In this document: positions 33,112 through 43,496 of the stretch, one piece after another
Numbering within the stretch: the stretch's first letter is position 1
Layout of the letters: each line of letters opens with the position of its first letter
DNA from: Gremmenia infestans
Taxonomy: Eukaryota > Ascomycota > Leotiomycetes > Helotiales > Hamatocanthoscyphaceae
Length of the DNA stretch: 64,000 bases
Direction of reading: 5' to 3'
Assembly: GCA_032629725.1 (NCBI GenBank)
Contig: JAFEVB010000027.1
Span: 372,001 to 436,000, forward strand
The notes under the pieces: generated by a model
Databases searched by the model: none
Told to the model about the DNA's origin: nothing
What the model saw: the letters and a program-made list of their open reading frames with translations, nothing else
Position numbers and translations under genes: made by a program

Positions 33112-34082
33112 ATGTATACACCACTCGAAGACAGGAGTGAGCAAGGCTCCCAATCATCCGAAGATTACGAGCAACTGCTTTCAAAGGAGTCCCAAGATCC
33201 CAATTCATCATTCAGGCCGAGTTCAACAAGTCGAAACCAGATCCTTGTCCAAGTCTTCCTCACTCTACTCCTTTCCACATTTACTTTTGCCCTTGGATCT
33301 TGGTTGGGAAGGTACATGTACAAATCCTGCAATCCCAACGGCCGCGACTACCTTGAGCATGTCCAACAATATTGTAGGTTCAACCCAAATGGCAAGTATA
33401 TATATACTCCAAGCTAACTTATCAAAGCACCCATTTTGAAGGATGTGGATACTTCCATGCGATACGTGACTTTCAACGGTTCTTTCATGAAGGAAAATGT
33501 CTTCCGACAAGATGCAGGACCTGAAGTGGATTCAGCGTGGGAGTCAATAGGGGTCAACTGTGAGTTTCTTTCTGAGCATAAATCCTAACATCTCTGACAA
33601 AAAGTACAGACAGAAGTTTAGCCATCCCAGTCTCAGAAGCCGCAGCCACCGGATTGAAGCCCGACCAAGTCCAAATAAACTCCAAATACGGCGGTGGGTT
33701 CCCCGCCAACGTCGAAGGCCTGCACCATCTCCATTGCCTGAATCTCCTCCGGCAAACACTATACTTCAACTACGACTACTATAAATCCAAGGGCGAAGGC
33801 GCATTCACGAACGATGACCGCATTCTTCAATTCCACGTCACTCACTGCATGGATATTATCCGCCAGCAATTGATGTGCATGCCTGATACTGGTGTTTTGG
33901 GGCAGGTATGGTGGGACCCCAAGGATCCCAAGGCGTTTGTTGATTTCAATACGAGGCACAAGTGCAAGAATTTTGATGCGATAAGGCAGTGGGCCCAGGA
34001 TAGACAGATGCCTAAGCAGGTGGCGGATGACTTTTTGCAACCACCAAAAGAGGGTGATACCATTCATGAACAGATTCCCTGA
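33112..34082 (+). CDS. UstYa/DUF3328 family oxidase, RiPP macrocyclisation candidate
   Basis: Three exons (33112-33373, 33428-33559, 33610-34082) splice to 288 residues; introns are 54 and 50 nt. A cytoplasmic N-terminus is followed by one transmembrane segment at about residues 44-66 (ILVQVFLTLLLSTFTFALGSW). The luminal domain carries FNGSFMKENVFRQDAGPEVD, GVNYRSL, KYGGGFPANVEG, and VLGQVWWDPK. Both HxxHC motifs are intact: HHLHC at residues 170-174 and HVTHC at 207-211. These define UstYa-type oxidases, which install ether or C-C cross-links in ustiloxin, asperipin and cyclochlorotine-type peptides. It lies divergent from the Tyr-rich precursor, so Tyr-based oxidative cyclisation is the natural inference. 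It is the only such gene in the window; no methyltransferase, tyrosinase or peptidase is seen beside it. Confidence 0.93.
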
Positions 34083-35533
34083 AGGATCATGGTGCCATTC
34101 TATGCAACATTGGATTCTGTGCAAGTCTTATGATGGTACTGAAGACCAAGCAACATTGAGCAGGGTACGGTCCAACTCTGTTACTTCAAATACTACCAGT
34201 TATCTGGTTTTACGACATGCAAAGAGTAGGAGCTTATGATGTTGAGACCTCGCTGTAAGCAGACTTGGCATTCAGCTCTCAAGTTCAGACATCTGGCGTG
34301 AATAGTTGGTCAAGGAAGGGAGATTCAACGACCACGGGTTAGATACCGCCGAATCGACAAACATGGGCTTTGAGTCAAAGCACAGATGCTGGTCCTGGCC
34401 TGGGTGTCTAAAATGATAATGGGGACATATCGAGTAGAAGTTGAGCCAATTATAATCTCCATCTTTTTTGTTGATCAATAGTTTTTGATACACATGAAGG
34501 TTATGCAGATAGAGGAACTCGAGTATGATATGCATGGATATACTCTTTAGCTGAGAGATTGAAATCGATGTTAATAAGACAAAACAAAAATATACTTTCG
34601 GGGCTCATAGTGTCAAATTTCGTACGAATCGTGCTGATACAGAAATAAAACATTGCGGTTATTTATTGAAACAAGACACTATAACTTAGAAGTAGTTTTA
34701 GCCGCGAGAAGCACTAAGAAAGTCTTGATCAATCACGCTTTTATGCTATATATAAGATAATTAATTATATATCTTCCATTTTCTAACTAGTTCACCCGTA
34801 GCTTCTCCTAGAATAAGAATACTAAACCAAGGAAAGAAAGAAGAGAGACCAGAGGAGGAGCCCTTCTTATACTAGGTAGCTAATTCATTCATCTATGCCT
34901 GCTGACTTTTTGGTCTGACCTATACCTACCTTATATAAAAGGTTCAGTGACGTGCTATATATATGTGAGTAGGGTAGGGGTGGGGGGGGGGTGGAATACC
35001 AGGATCTTTACACATGATGTTGGTAGCCTATAACAGTCTTTTGCTGCTGGTCATACGCTTATTTTTGATTTCAAGATATAAATTCTCATAGATTCGACCT
35101 TACTAGGTTGAAAAAACTATATACCGCCTTCTTATATACCTACAAAGGCTGGCTGACATCCTCTAGATCTACTCCTTAAGGTGTACTTCTACTAAGAGAA
35201 CCTTAAAGTGTCTGGATCGAGTAATTGAAAATTGTAAATGTCTAGTTCTTGTAGATAATCGTAAATATTATAGCTTTGGGTTTCTAGTCTCTTAAAGCGG
35301 TAAGGTTATTTCACTATTATATTATTTTGTTTTCAGGAGTACTTGACGAAGCTACAGGGATTCAGTACCCCTGTACCTATAATATATCCGCCTTCTTTCC
35401 GATACTTCCGACAGCGCACGACGCCTCATTCCCAACTCATACAACATCATAAGACTCATGGAGAAAGCGGCTAAGGGCCATCAACGAATTGGGAAGCTCA
35501 ATTAACATCTGAACCATACCTGCGCTTGTGACC
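34083..35533. other. Intergenic, AT-rich, no gene seen
   Basis: 1.45 kb between the UstYa gene and the Zn2Cys6 factor. It holds a G-run at about 34981-34991 and low-complexity TA/CT sequence. The last 150 bases are likely promoter of the regulator. Confidence 0.5.
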
Positions 35534-37321
35534 ATGGACGACCCTCAGATCGAAGCCGAGCCGTCGGAACCCCGCTCCATCCGTCAACGCGTCAGATCCG
35601 CGTGCAAGCCGTGCAAAGACCGCAAAAAGCGTTGCAACGGAGAAAACCCTTGTGATACTTGCATTGGATTTGAATATGAATGTTATTATGTTGTCTCGTC
35701 CCGGAAACGTCGGAAGAAAGACGAAAGTGCGGCAACACGACCAGATGTTTCGGACCACAGCAGCGGCAGCACCTTCCCAGCACCTGCAAAGCTCGAAAAA
35801 GAGAACCACAGCGAGCCGAACCCCACGCACAGTTGGGTCTCAAGGGAGGAATATTCAGGAAATGCATTTCCTAAGATCCTAATGGGGCGGTTGGACCCTG
35901 GGCAGGTGGGTAGACCGGCTATACCGTGGAATCTAGGGGTGGGTCAGGTGAGCCAATTTCTCAAAGGACTACTCCCTGCTTCAGACATCCCACGTATAGT
36001 TTGTTCTCTGGATCTGTTTTTACTGACTCCGAGATCTTGGTGTCAGGAGCCTCAAGGACGCAAGCAGGATATCAGCAGAATTGTTACTCTAGACCAGATG
36101 CGGGCCCTGGTCGATGTGTATTTCGATACTGTTCATCAAGTGTTTGGGTTCATCAATAAACAACCTTTTGTGGACACTATAGTTCACAGATGGTCCGGAA
36201 ATTCGGCTCCCAATTCCGGAGACATCGTTCTTTCAGGAGTTGCGGCTCTTGGATCATTATTTAACGCAGGATGTCCACCCGCTTTGAGAGAATCTATTGC
36301 CAATTTTGCCAAAGGCTTACTGGAAACTACGAATGCCCATAGCAGTCTTGAGGTAGCCGCCTGGCTCTTAAGGACTCTTTATCTTCGCATCACTTCTCAA
36401 CCTCACGCTGCTTGGATTGCAAGCTGTACAATGATGCACACAATTCAAGCAACTAATATAGGGCAAACATCTGACAGTCATGTAGAAGGTGATATTATCG
36501 ATAAAGAAAGACTCGTTTGGGTTTCCCGTGCAAGCAACTGCTTTATTTCTAGGGAGTATGGGCGGCCGACAGTGGAACTCGAAACGACTCTGGTGCCATT
36601 CCCGACCTCGCGGCCCGGCGACTTCACCCATGATCTAGTTTACATGTATCAGTTGTTGGAAAGACTTCATCCTGATAAATCCTATACGGTGGTTGATGAC
36701 GAAGCTAAAATCGCAGAGCTCTCATCGTTGAAATCCGATTCTGATGGCATCATTCTCTTCAAGGCTCACTTGGGTCTAATCCTTTATCGTCGCCTTCAAT
36801 CGCGATCAGTCACTGCTTCTGTATCATCGGAGACTGTGATGTGCGTAATATCACTCGGGAAGGATGGAGTGGATGCAGCCCTCAGATTCGCCAAGCGTCG
36901 ACAACCCTGGTGGCATGTAGCCAATGTTACGTTCCAATTCGTATGCATGCTACTAGTCATTGATACGAACACTTCTTTGCAACATCTAGGAAGCGCTATG
37001 AACGCCTTGCAAACGGTTGCCGAATATTTTCCTTCTCGTTCGTTGAGTGAAACGCTAGGTTTTCTGAGGACACTGGTGAAGCTCACTTGTGACCGGAAGA
37101 AAGCAGAGCTTGATTTCTTGGAGGAGAGCTTGAAAGACAAATCGCGTGTAACAAATGTCGAACAGGTCGGCCCACTCACTGGCATGGCTCAGAATGAGCA
37201 GAGGCTCTCTGGCGGAACCATCACCCCAAACTTGAACTCGGAAGACTTCATGAATTTCGATTGGGATGCATTCTTCAAGGCTGACATCCCAGTTTTGGAC
37301 TATTCAGTGATAGATCCATAG
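35534..37321 (+). CDS. Zn(II)2Cys6 transcription factor
   Basis: A single-exon gene of 596 codons including the stop. The binuclear zinc cluster is at residues 24-50 with the spacing C-x2-C-x6-C-x5-C-x2-C-x6-C (CKPCKDRKKRCNGENPCDTC and on). It is followed by a basic linker (SSRKRRKKD). A fungal-specific middle homology region follows, including LRTLYLRITSQPHAAWIASC, and a short acidic C-terminus rich in Asp and Phe. Such proteins bind CGG-type half sites and often regulate adjacent metabolic genes. It could control the UstYa/precursor pair 1.5 kb away, but it is also of a broadly distributed type. An in-frame upstream GTG at 35528 is not needed; the ATG at 35534 is in good context (ACCATGG). 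Confidence 0.92.
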   Translation: MDDPQIEAEPSEPRSIRQRVRSACKPCKDRKKRCNGENPCDTCIGFEYECYYVVSSRKRRKKDESAATRPDVSDHSSGSTFPAPAKLEKENHSEPNPTHSWVSREEYSGNAFPKILMGRLDPGQVGRPAIPWNLGVGQVSQFLKGLLPASDIPRIVCSLDLFLLTPRSWCQEPQGRKQDISRIVTLDQMRALVDVYFDTVHQVFGFINKQPFVDTIVHRWSGNSAPNSGDIVLSGVAALGSLFNAGCPPALRESIANFAKGLLETTNAHSSLEVAAWLLRTLYLRITSQPHAAWIASCTMMHTIQATNIGQTSDSHVEGDIIDKERLVWVSRASNCFISREYGRPTVELETTLVPFPTSRPGDFTHDLVYMYQLLERLHPDKSYTVVDDEAKIAELSSLKSDSDGIILFKAHLGLILYRRLQSRSVTASVSSETVMCVISLGKDGVDAALRFAKRRQPWWHVANVTFQFVCMLLVIDTNTSLQHLGSAMNALQTVAEYFPSRSLSETLGFLRTLVKLTCDRKKAELDFLEESLKDKSRVTNVEQVGPLTGMAQNEQRLSGGTITPNLNSEDFMNFDWDAFFKADIPVLDYSVIDP

Positions 37322-38921
37322 ACAGCTAGATCATTTCACCAATTAAAAATTGGCAAAACACCATCTATGAGTGACAACAATATCTGGCTTCGCATCTAGG
37401 GTGGCAAACCTAGAAGCCCAGTGGTCTTCGTCTTCAGGTCGGTACTGGAAGGCCGAGACCACGTATTGTGGTGTCTAGGCACTGCCGAATATCGCGAGTT
37501 TTCGAGGACTGGGCGATCTGGCGGTATTGACGTGGCTCTCTGAGGCCCGTGGAAATTCGAGAGTCACGCAATGATCTTGGAGATAAATCACGATTCCCCA
37601 ATCAAGATGCCCTCTTGTCTCAATATGGCTATACCTTCGCTCCGGATACTTTGCAACTTGCAAGAAAAGGTTCGTCAAGCAAGATATCCCGATTCCCAGC
37701 AATGGGGAATTTATATTTATGTGGCTGTTTAAAAGGCCATTTCAACTGTGTCTGTACCTCATGGAAATGTCCATTCTCAGTCAAGTCATCAGCACGGATG
37801 AGGATATCTCCAGGTGGTAGTATTGGGTGTGTATCAGAAACGCATACTACCCGGATTAGGTCAGCTGGGGAAGACCCAGACAGACAGTAAATTGAATTTC
37901 ATTTTACACACCTTCCAGGAATTACTATGTGACCAGATACAAAATTAAGCGCACCACACACATCCTTTATTTTTCACTCCGATCAAATTTTCACATAATA
38001 ACGGACTCACTCACTACACCTTAAGCCCAGCACCATCGCGCCACTACCACCAGCGCTAAAAACACCGGTCCCAAAAGCCCCCTTTCCCAAAAACAAATAT
38101 ATATAAGCCTAAAACCAACCATCCCACGCTTGAAACCCGGTCCCAAAGACGAGATTGAAAGACACTAATAAATAACTAGGATAGAACCACCAGAAAATTC
38201 CTGAATTTTAAAGCACCAAGCACCGTGGGGGATATTACCTAAGCTACTTAAAATCAGCCCTACCTACTACCACTTACTAGAAAATCTTACTCCAATAGTC
38301 ACGAGCACAAATAAGAAATTCACAAACTTAATTCTACCCACCTATTAATATCAACGGGAAACCCCTGCTCTCTGCGACATCACTAACTGATATCATAGCA
38401 GAGTAAGATCTTACATACGTACGTGGTGGTGCAAGGCAAGGAAAAACGCACATGAATAACACTTTGCGGGAAATGGTTGCGGGTCAAAATTCAGAATTTA
38501 GAAGAGGGAAATATACACGCAAGTAATAATACGTAATAAATAATACGGGACGTTGAACGTAGGGAGCTGAGTCGATATAACAAGAGGATACAGATAACAT
38601 ACATATTGCAGAAAACGAGGTATCACGGCTACTTACCCTACTGGCCCATGGTTTGGGGGATGGTGGACGACTCTATTTGCCTATCTAGATGGAGAATGAT
38701 ATATAATTAATCATAGGAGATGGCAGAGCAGTACCTACTTACCTGTACGAAACAAATGCTACGCCATTTACTCACGCGGTTTGATATACTTCGTATCTTG
38801 ATGAAGCGGCAACAGAAAAATAATGCATTGAATAGGTATATGCTCATTAATCCAATCAAACTACTAACAGCAGCGCTGGGAAGAATCAGATCAAACCCCG
38901 AAATATACCATCTCGTCCCCT
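37322..38921. other. Intergenic, no gene seen
   Basis: AT-rich sequence with CTACC-rich patches between 38200 and 38350. Frames here are short and unrecognised. It contains the 3' flanks of the convergent Zn2Cys6 factor and YPP1 genes. Confidence 0.5.
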
Positions 38922-41900
38922 TCACAAAACATACCCTCCACTGCCAACAACGGTCCAATCCCTCACAGCTCTCGCCTCCTCTAGCTCAACGCACCACCAC
39001 AAGACCTCCCTCGCTTTGTCAGCCTGCCCACCTTCCTCATACGCTCTCGCGAGCGCGAACCAAGCTTCGCTGTAGTTCCAGCCCGTACCTAACTTTGTCA
39101 AGCCGCTGAGGAGACCGTATGCGCGGTCGCGTGCTGCTAGGCGGTCGAGAAGCGCGGCGGACGATTCTTTGGGACTTGATGGGCGGGTTGAGGTTTCTGA
39201 TGAGGATAGGGTGTCAGGTTTGATTTGTGGAAGGGCTGGCTTCGCGGTTGGGAGACCGAGTGGGCCATGCTGGGTACCGGGTAGTGAAGATGTTGTTTTT
39301 GCGGTAACGGATGTGGTGAAAGGGGCGGTGGGAGGAACTAAGGTATTCACAGTCGAAGCGGAAGGTGTGGAGAAAGTATGAGGCTGAACGAGAGTGGGTA
39401 TCGATGGTGGAGGTAGTAGATCCTCGGTGTAAAAATCAAGAAGTATATTCGATAGCCCTACAGTGGCTGAAGGGTGGTCGGGGAAATGCGTGAGGGCAGA
39501 TTCGAAGTGATTGAGAGCAACGTATGGTAACAATTCGGCAAGTGCGAGATAACCACGCTGAGAAGGTGTCAGTGAATCGTAGTAGTAAACGAACATCGTG
39601 ATACTTACTTCGGAGAAAACGTCCCCCCATAACGCCCCAATGCTTTTGCCGCCTCCCCAGCCGGCATTATCGATTGAAACATTACCACTAGCAACTTTGG
39701 TAACCTCTGATTCCATAGCTTCAACTAGATTCTGTGCTTCCTCAATTGCGCCCTTAGCGTCGTCAAACATGGATGCTCGGCGATAAAATCCGCTGACCAG
39801 CAACCAGAGCTTCACCAAGATTGCTATCCTCCTGCGTCTCTCTTGTTCTTTAGGGAACCGAGTAACAGGGTTTGTTGACGTTGAATATGGTGTTACATGG
39901 GGCAGTCGACTATCTTGTGCAGCTGCAGGGTCCGGATGCGCGGGCTTGAGAACAGGCTCCTTGTGAGCCATTTGCTGCGACTTGGGAGGCAACGTTTTAG
40001 CTTGTCGTGCACTTTTGGACTCTGGAGAGACAGCCAACCCGACTTTCTCGGAATCAATTCCCTCGGAAAACCAATCTTCTTTGTTCTGCGTCTCTACCGA
40101 AGGAGTGAAGGACTTCTCGCCGTCTACCGTGGTGGCTCTAGATGAACTATCAGTGTTCGCCTTCCGCCCTCCCGCGCTTGTACTCCTTCGACTACCGTTG
40201 CTCTTCTTCCTAGAAACACTTTCGTTGCGTTTTTGGAGCTTTTCATGATGGTGTGGATCTTTTGTTGAATAGCTGCGTTGTCTAGCTGGAGCTCCGTTTT
40301 CACGTGTGACTTGAATCGTCGGGGCCACCGTCTGGGTGGTTTGCGGGCGCAGATGACTAGGCTTCTCTTCTGGGGTAGGAGCTAGGGTGTTTGACTTCCG
40401 CCTAGATCTCCCCGATCTGCCAAAAATGCTCCCCTTGATACTTCTTATGGTTCCAGCAGAGCTCTTTGGTGGAATTGGCGTAGCTGGGACTACCGCTAGA
40501 GCCGGTTGCTTTTGCGGGGCGTCGAATAACCTTGTGTATAGGGTTAAAAGCTCATCACTGGCATTGACAGCAATTTCAGGTCCTTCTAGCACCTCAATGA
40601 GAGCCAATTGGGTCATTTTGACCTCGAGGACGCTCTCCTTTTCGAAATCATCCATCTCATCCACAATACCCTGATTCCGAGGAGTGGTCTTCTCCTTTAG
40701 ATGCTCACTTCGATAAGAATTACTTGACTCATCTTCTCCGAACAAATATTTAGGGTCTTGAAATTGTTCGAAAGCTCCTTCACATGACTTTGCTGCGGTC
40801 ACAAAGTCTTGCCTCGCGCTAAGAAGCAGAGCCATGAGATGCCAAAGAGGTATTAGAGATCGCTCTCTCGCAAACCGTCCAGGATGGGGACCCAGTCCAT
40901 GAGAATGGTTTGTTGTCGATGGCCGTCGAGGCATTAAAGCAATCTTGACAACTTCGATCGCTGGACTCAATTCTCTGCGCTCGGCAAGGATTGTACCCAA
41001 AGCGAATAATGTCTCAACATCTGTCGAGCTCGCGAATTCTGGCAAAAGTGCTTTCTTGAAGCATCTGATGGCCCGTGACTGTATCTCCAATCTGGTGGTT
41101 GCATCAAATGTCAAACGCGCCCATTGAGCATGCCCAATCCCTATGCATCGCCAAGCCATCGCGAACATTTGCGGCGCAATTATCGTCCCCACATCAGAAG
41201 AATCGCCATTCTCAATAGCTTTCCCATTTCCGTTCTCTCGCTTGCTGGGATGGTGTTTATCCAGCCACTCCTCAAAATAATGACCTAACTCCTTAGCTTT
41301 CTCGACCCCTTCGCGCGAACCATAACGGCATAATGATTTAATGCACTCGGAGGCTGTTCGAAGAACAGTTTCATCGTCATCTAAACCTTGCTCGGCTTCT
41401 CCTGTTTTTTCAACACGAGCTTTGCTCTTCTTAACAATCTCCAAATACGTATCAAAAGCCTTCAGTGCCAACTCAAACTCTGCTACTGCCAGATGAACCG
41501 TGAACAAATGCCTGAGTATTGCCGTCGAATGAAAAGTCTTTGTCGCAGCTCTGTAGAGTATATCCAGAACGCCTCTACTAACACCCTCTGCTCCTCCTTC
41601 GCCCAAGTCCTGCTCACTCCAGCTATTTCCGCAGAGTATTCGCCAGTTCTGCATGACTATATCTACGAAAGCCTCAACTTCTTCGCTTCCCTCTTCTGCC
41701 TTGGGAAATTGTACCTCGTTCAGTAGTAAAGTCTCGTATTTTGCCTCTACTCGTTTCAACTCTGCGCGTTGTTGTAGTCTGGTCGACGTTTCGGCATAGG
41801 CGGTTGTTAGAGAAGTTGTCGGGAATGGCAGCTCTTGTTGGAGCAGATCTGATAGTGTGACATAGTATTCCTTCCATACCCCTCTTCGCGAAACCTCAGC

Positions 41901-42805
41901 TTGAGCGGCCTTTCCACCAGTCGGCAATGGAGCTTGAGTATCCCAAAACTTCGCCCAGGCTCGAAAAGCAGACAACGTTTCCGTCTCTAATATAGATGAG
42001 ATCTTTGATTTGAGGGCAAGACTGGAAAGCAGGCAGAAACCCGTAATGTAGCGTTCGGTCCATAATCGTAGTTCCTTCCCCGGTTGCACGGATGATGCGC
42101 TCGTCAATATTGGTAGAGCAGATTCATAAGTTTCCAAGGCGTCGGCAACTGCCCCGGTCCTACTCTGCGATGTGCCCTTTATGTAGGAGGCCTTTAAAGC
42201 ACATACTCTTGTCCATTCGGCCGATTCTTGTTTCGTGCCGTCCAACTGGGAAAAGTCCTGTTCTATGTTTCTTGGAAGCCTGGAAGCAGCTAAGCCTGGT
42301 TCCCCCAACTGCCAGTGTATCCACCCCAGGCAAACCACGGCCTGAAACTCGTCCTCGACATATGTTCGCTCGTTTTCGATGGCCTCTAGCAGAAGAGGGA
42401 TATAGCGTGATATGCTAGGGGATTGGGTCGAGTTCGCAGTCGAGGGTCTGGCGGTACCGGGCCGTGACGAGTTTGGGCGGTTGTGCGCATATTCAGTGAC
42501 CGCAAGCTCGGATTCCACAGTTAACGCGAGGCCTAGATCATGACATCAACTATGTCCAAAAGAAGACCTATTCCTTGTGTCTAGGGTTCGTAGAGAAGCG
42601 GGTTTTTTTGGGACGTACAGGTTCGATTGGGCGCATGCTTCTTCACCTTCCTCACAAGCTCCGGAACAGCATCCCAATTTCCCTGGCAGCGGGCCTCATC
42701 CAACAGCTGGATATAATGGGCCGCTTTAGTCTGCTCGCGCTGAAGAAGAGAAGACGGATCAGCCGCTATTCCTACTTTTCTTCTAGGGAACCAACTTACG
42801 CTCAT
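38922..42805 (-). CDS. YPP1: Ypp1/Rhf1-type TPR protein (TTC7-like, PI4-kinase targeting)
   Basis: Four exons on the minus strand (42805-42800, 42739-42619, 42532-39609, 39557-38922) give about 1228 residues. The first coding exon is only six bases (Met-Ser). Introns 1 (60 nt) and 3 (51 nt) are multiples of three and stop-free, so reading through them adds false residues. The N-terminus REQTKAAHYIQLLDEARCQG and the block ALKAFDTYLEIVKKSKARVE fit the fungal Ypp1/filamentation-protein Rhf1 family. TPR-like helices run through both halves, separated by a basic, Ser-rich disordered linker (about residues 660-850). Ypp1 recruits the phosphatidylinositol 4-kinase Stt4 with Efr3 at the plasma membrane; that role comes from the yeast family. 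Confidence 0.88.
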
Positions 42806-43496
42806 CGTTGCCGGGGCGGTGGGGGTTTCAATCTCGACTGAATGACTCGAAGGAAGGATCACGGGGCTCTCGCAGCATGATAGAGATAGATTAGCACGTA
42901 AAAGTCTTCATCTTGCGGAGCGGAGAATGGGCATGGGAAGAGGAGGGGGAGAGGAAGAGGAAGAGGAAGAGGAAGAGGAATGAATTGGTGAACTAGGCAG
43001 ATGAGTTCAGTTCTATCTCAGCAGAACTCAATCAATCGTCACTGCCACTGCCCCTGCTGCTCAAAAAAGCGGTACGCTGCCAAGGGGTCGGGTCTAAGAT
43101 TCCGCCCCACCCCCTGTCACTATCAGCCAATTAAGCGGTTCCAGTCTAGGGTCTAAGGGATTCCACCCCACCCCTGTTATTCTCAACCAATCAGGCGACT
43201 CAAATGCCTCCCTGCATCCCCACCTCCACTTGAATTTGTTGAAGAAGCTTTAAAATTCCTTTCATAAATAGAATTTCAGCCAGGCAAGATCACAATTTTC
43301 ACCATAAAGTAGCCCCTTCACCATCTGTCTTAGGAATAACTGCATCTATTGTATAGCTCTAATATAGGGCCCTCCTTTTCTATCTTACTCTCGCCCTACC
43401 TTACCCAGGAAACCCTAATTTGCCTGAGGCATTCCGTATTTGGCGCACATTCGTAGGCGCATTGTGTATTGGGAAACGGTCTGATCTGATCGCAAA
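42806..43496. promoter_or_regulatory. Divergent YPP1-RIX1 promoter with duplicated CCAAT module
   Basis: Two direct copies of a 48-bp module occupy 43090-43137 and 43149-43196. Each has GGGTCTAAG, a C-rich box (CCGCCCCACCCC or CCACCCCACCCC) and a CCAAT box at 43127-43131 or 43187-43191. CCAAT boxes bind the Hap/CBC complex in fungi; that use here is inferred. A (GGAAGA)n tract lies near 42950-42980. Confidence 0.6.

Noticed and set aside
33374..33427. GC-AG intron (GCAAGT donor near 33392) in the UstYa gene
   Set aside because: It also keeps the frame, but the standard GTAGGT donor at 33374 gives the family-like junction QYS-PILKDV, so a noncanonical site is not needed.
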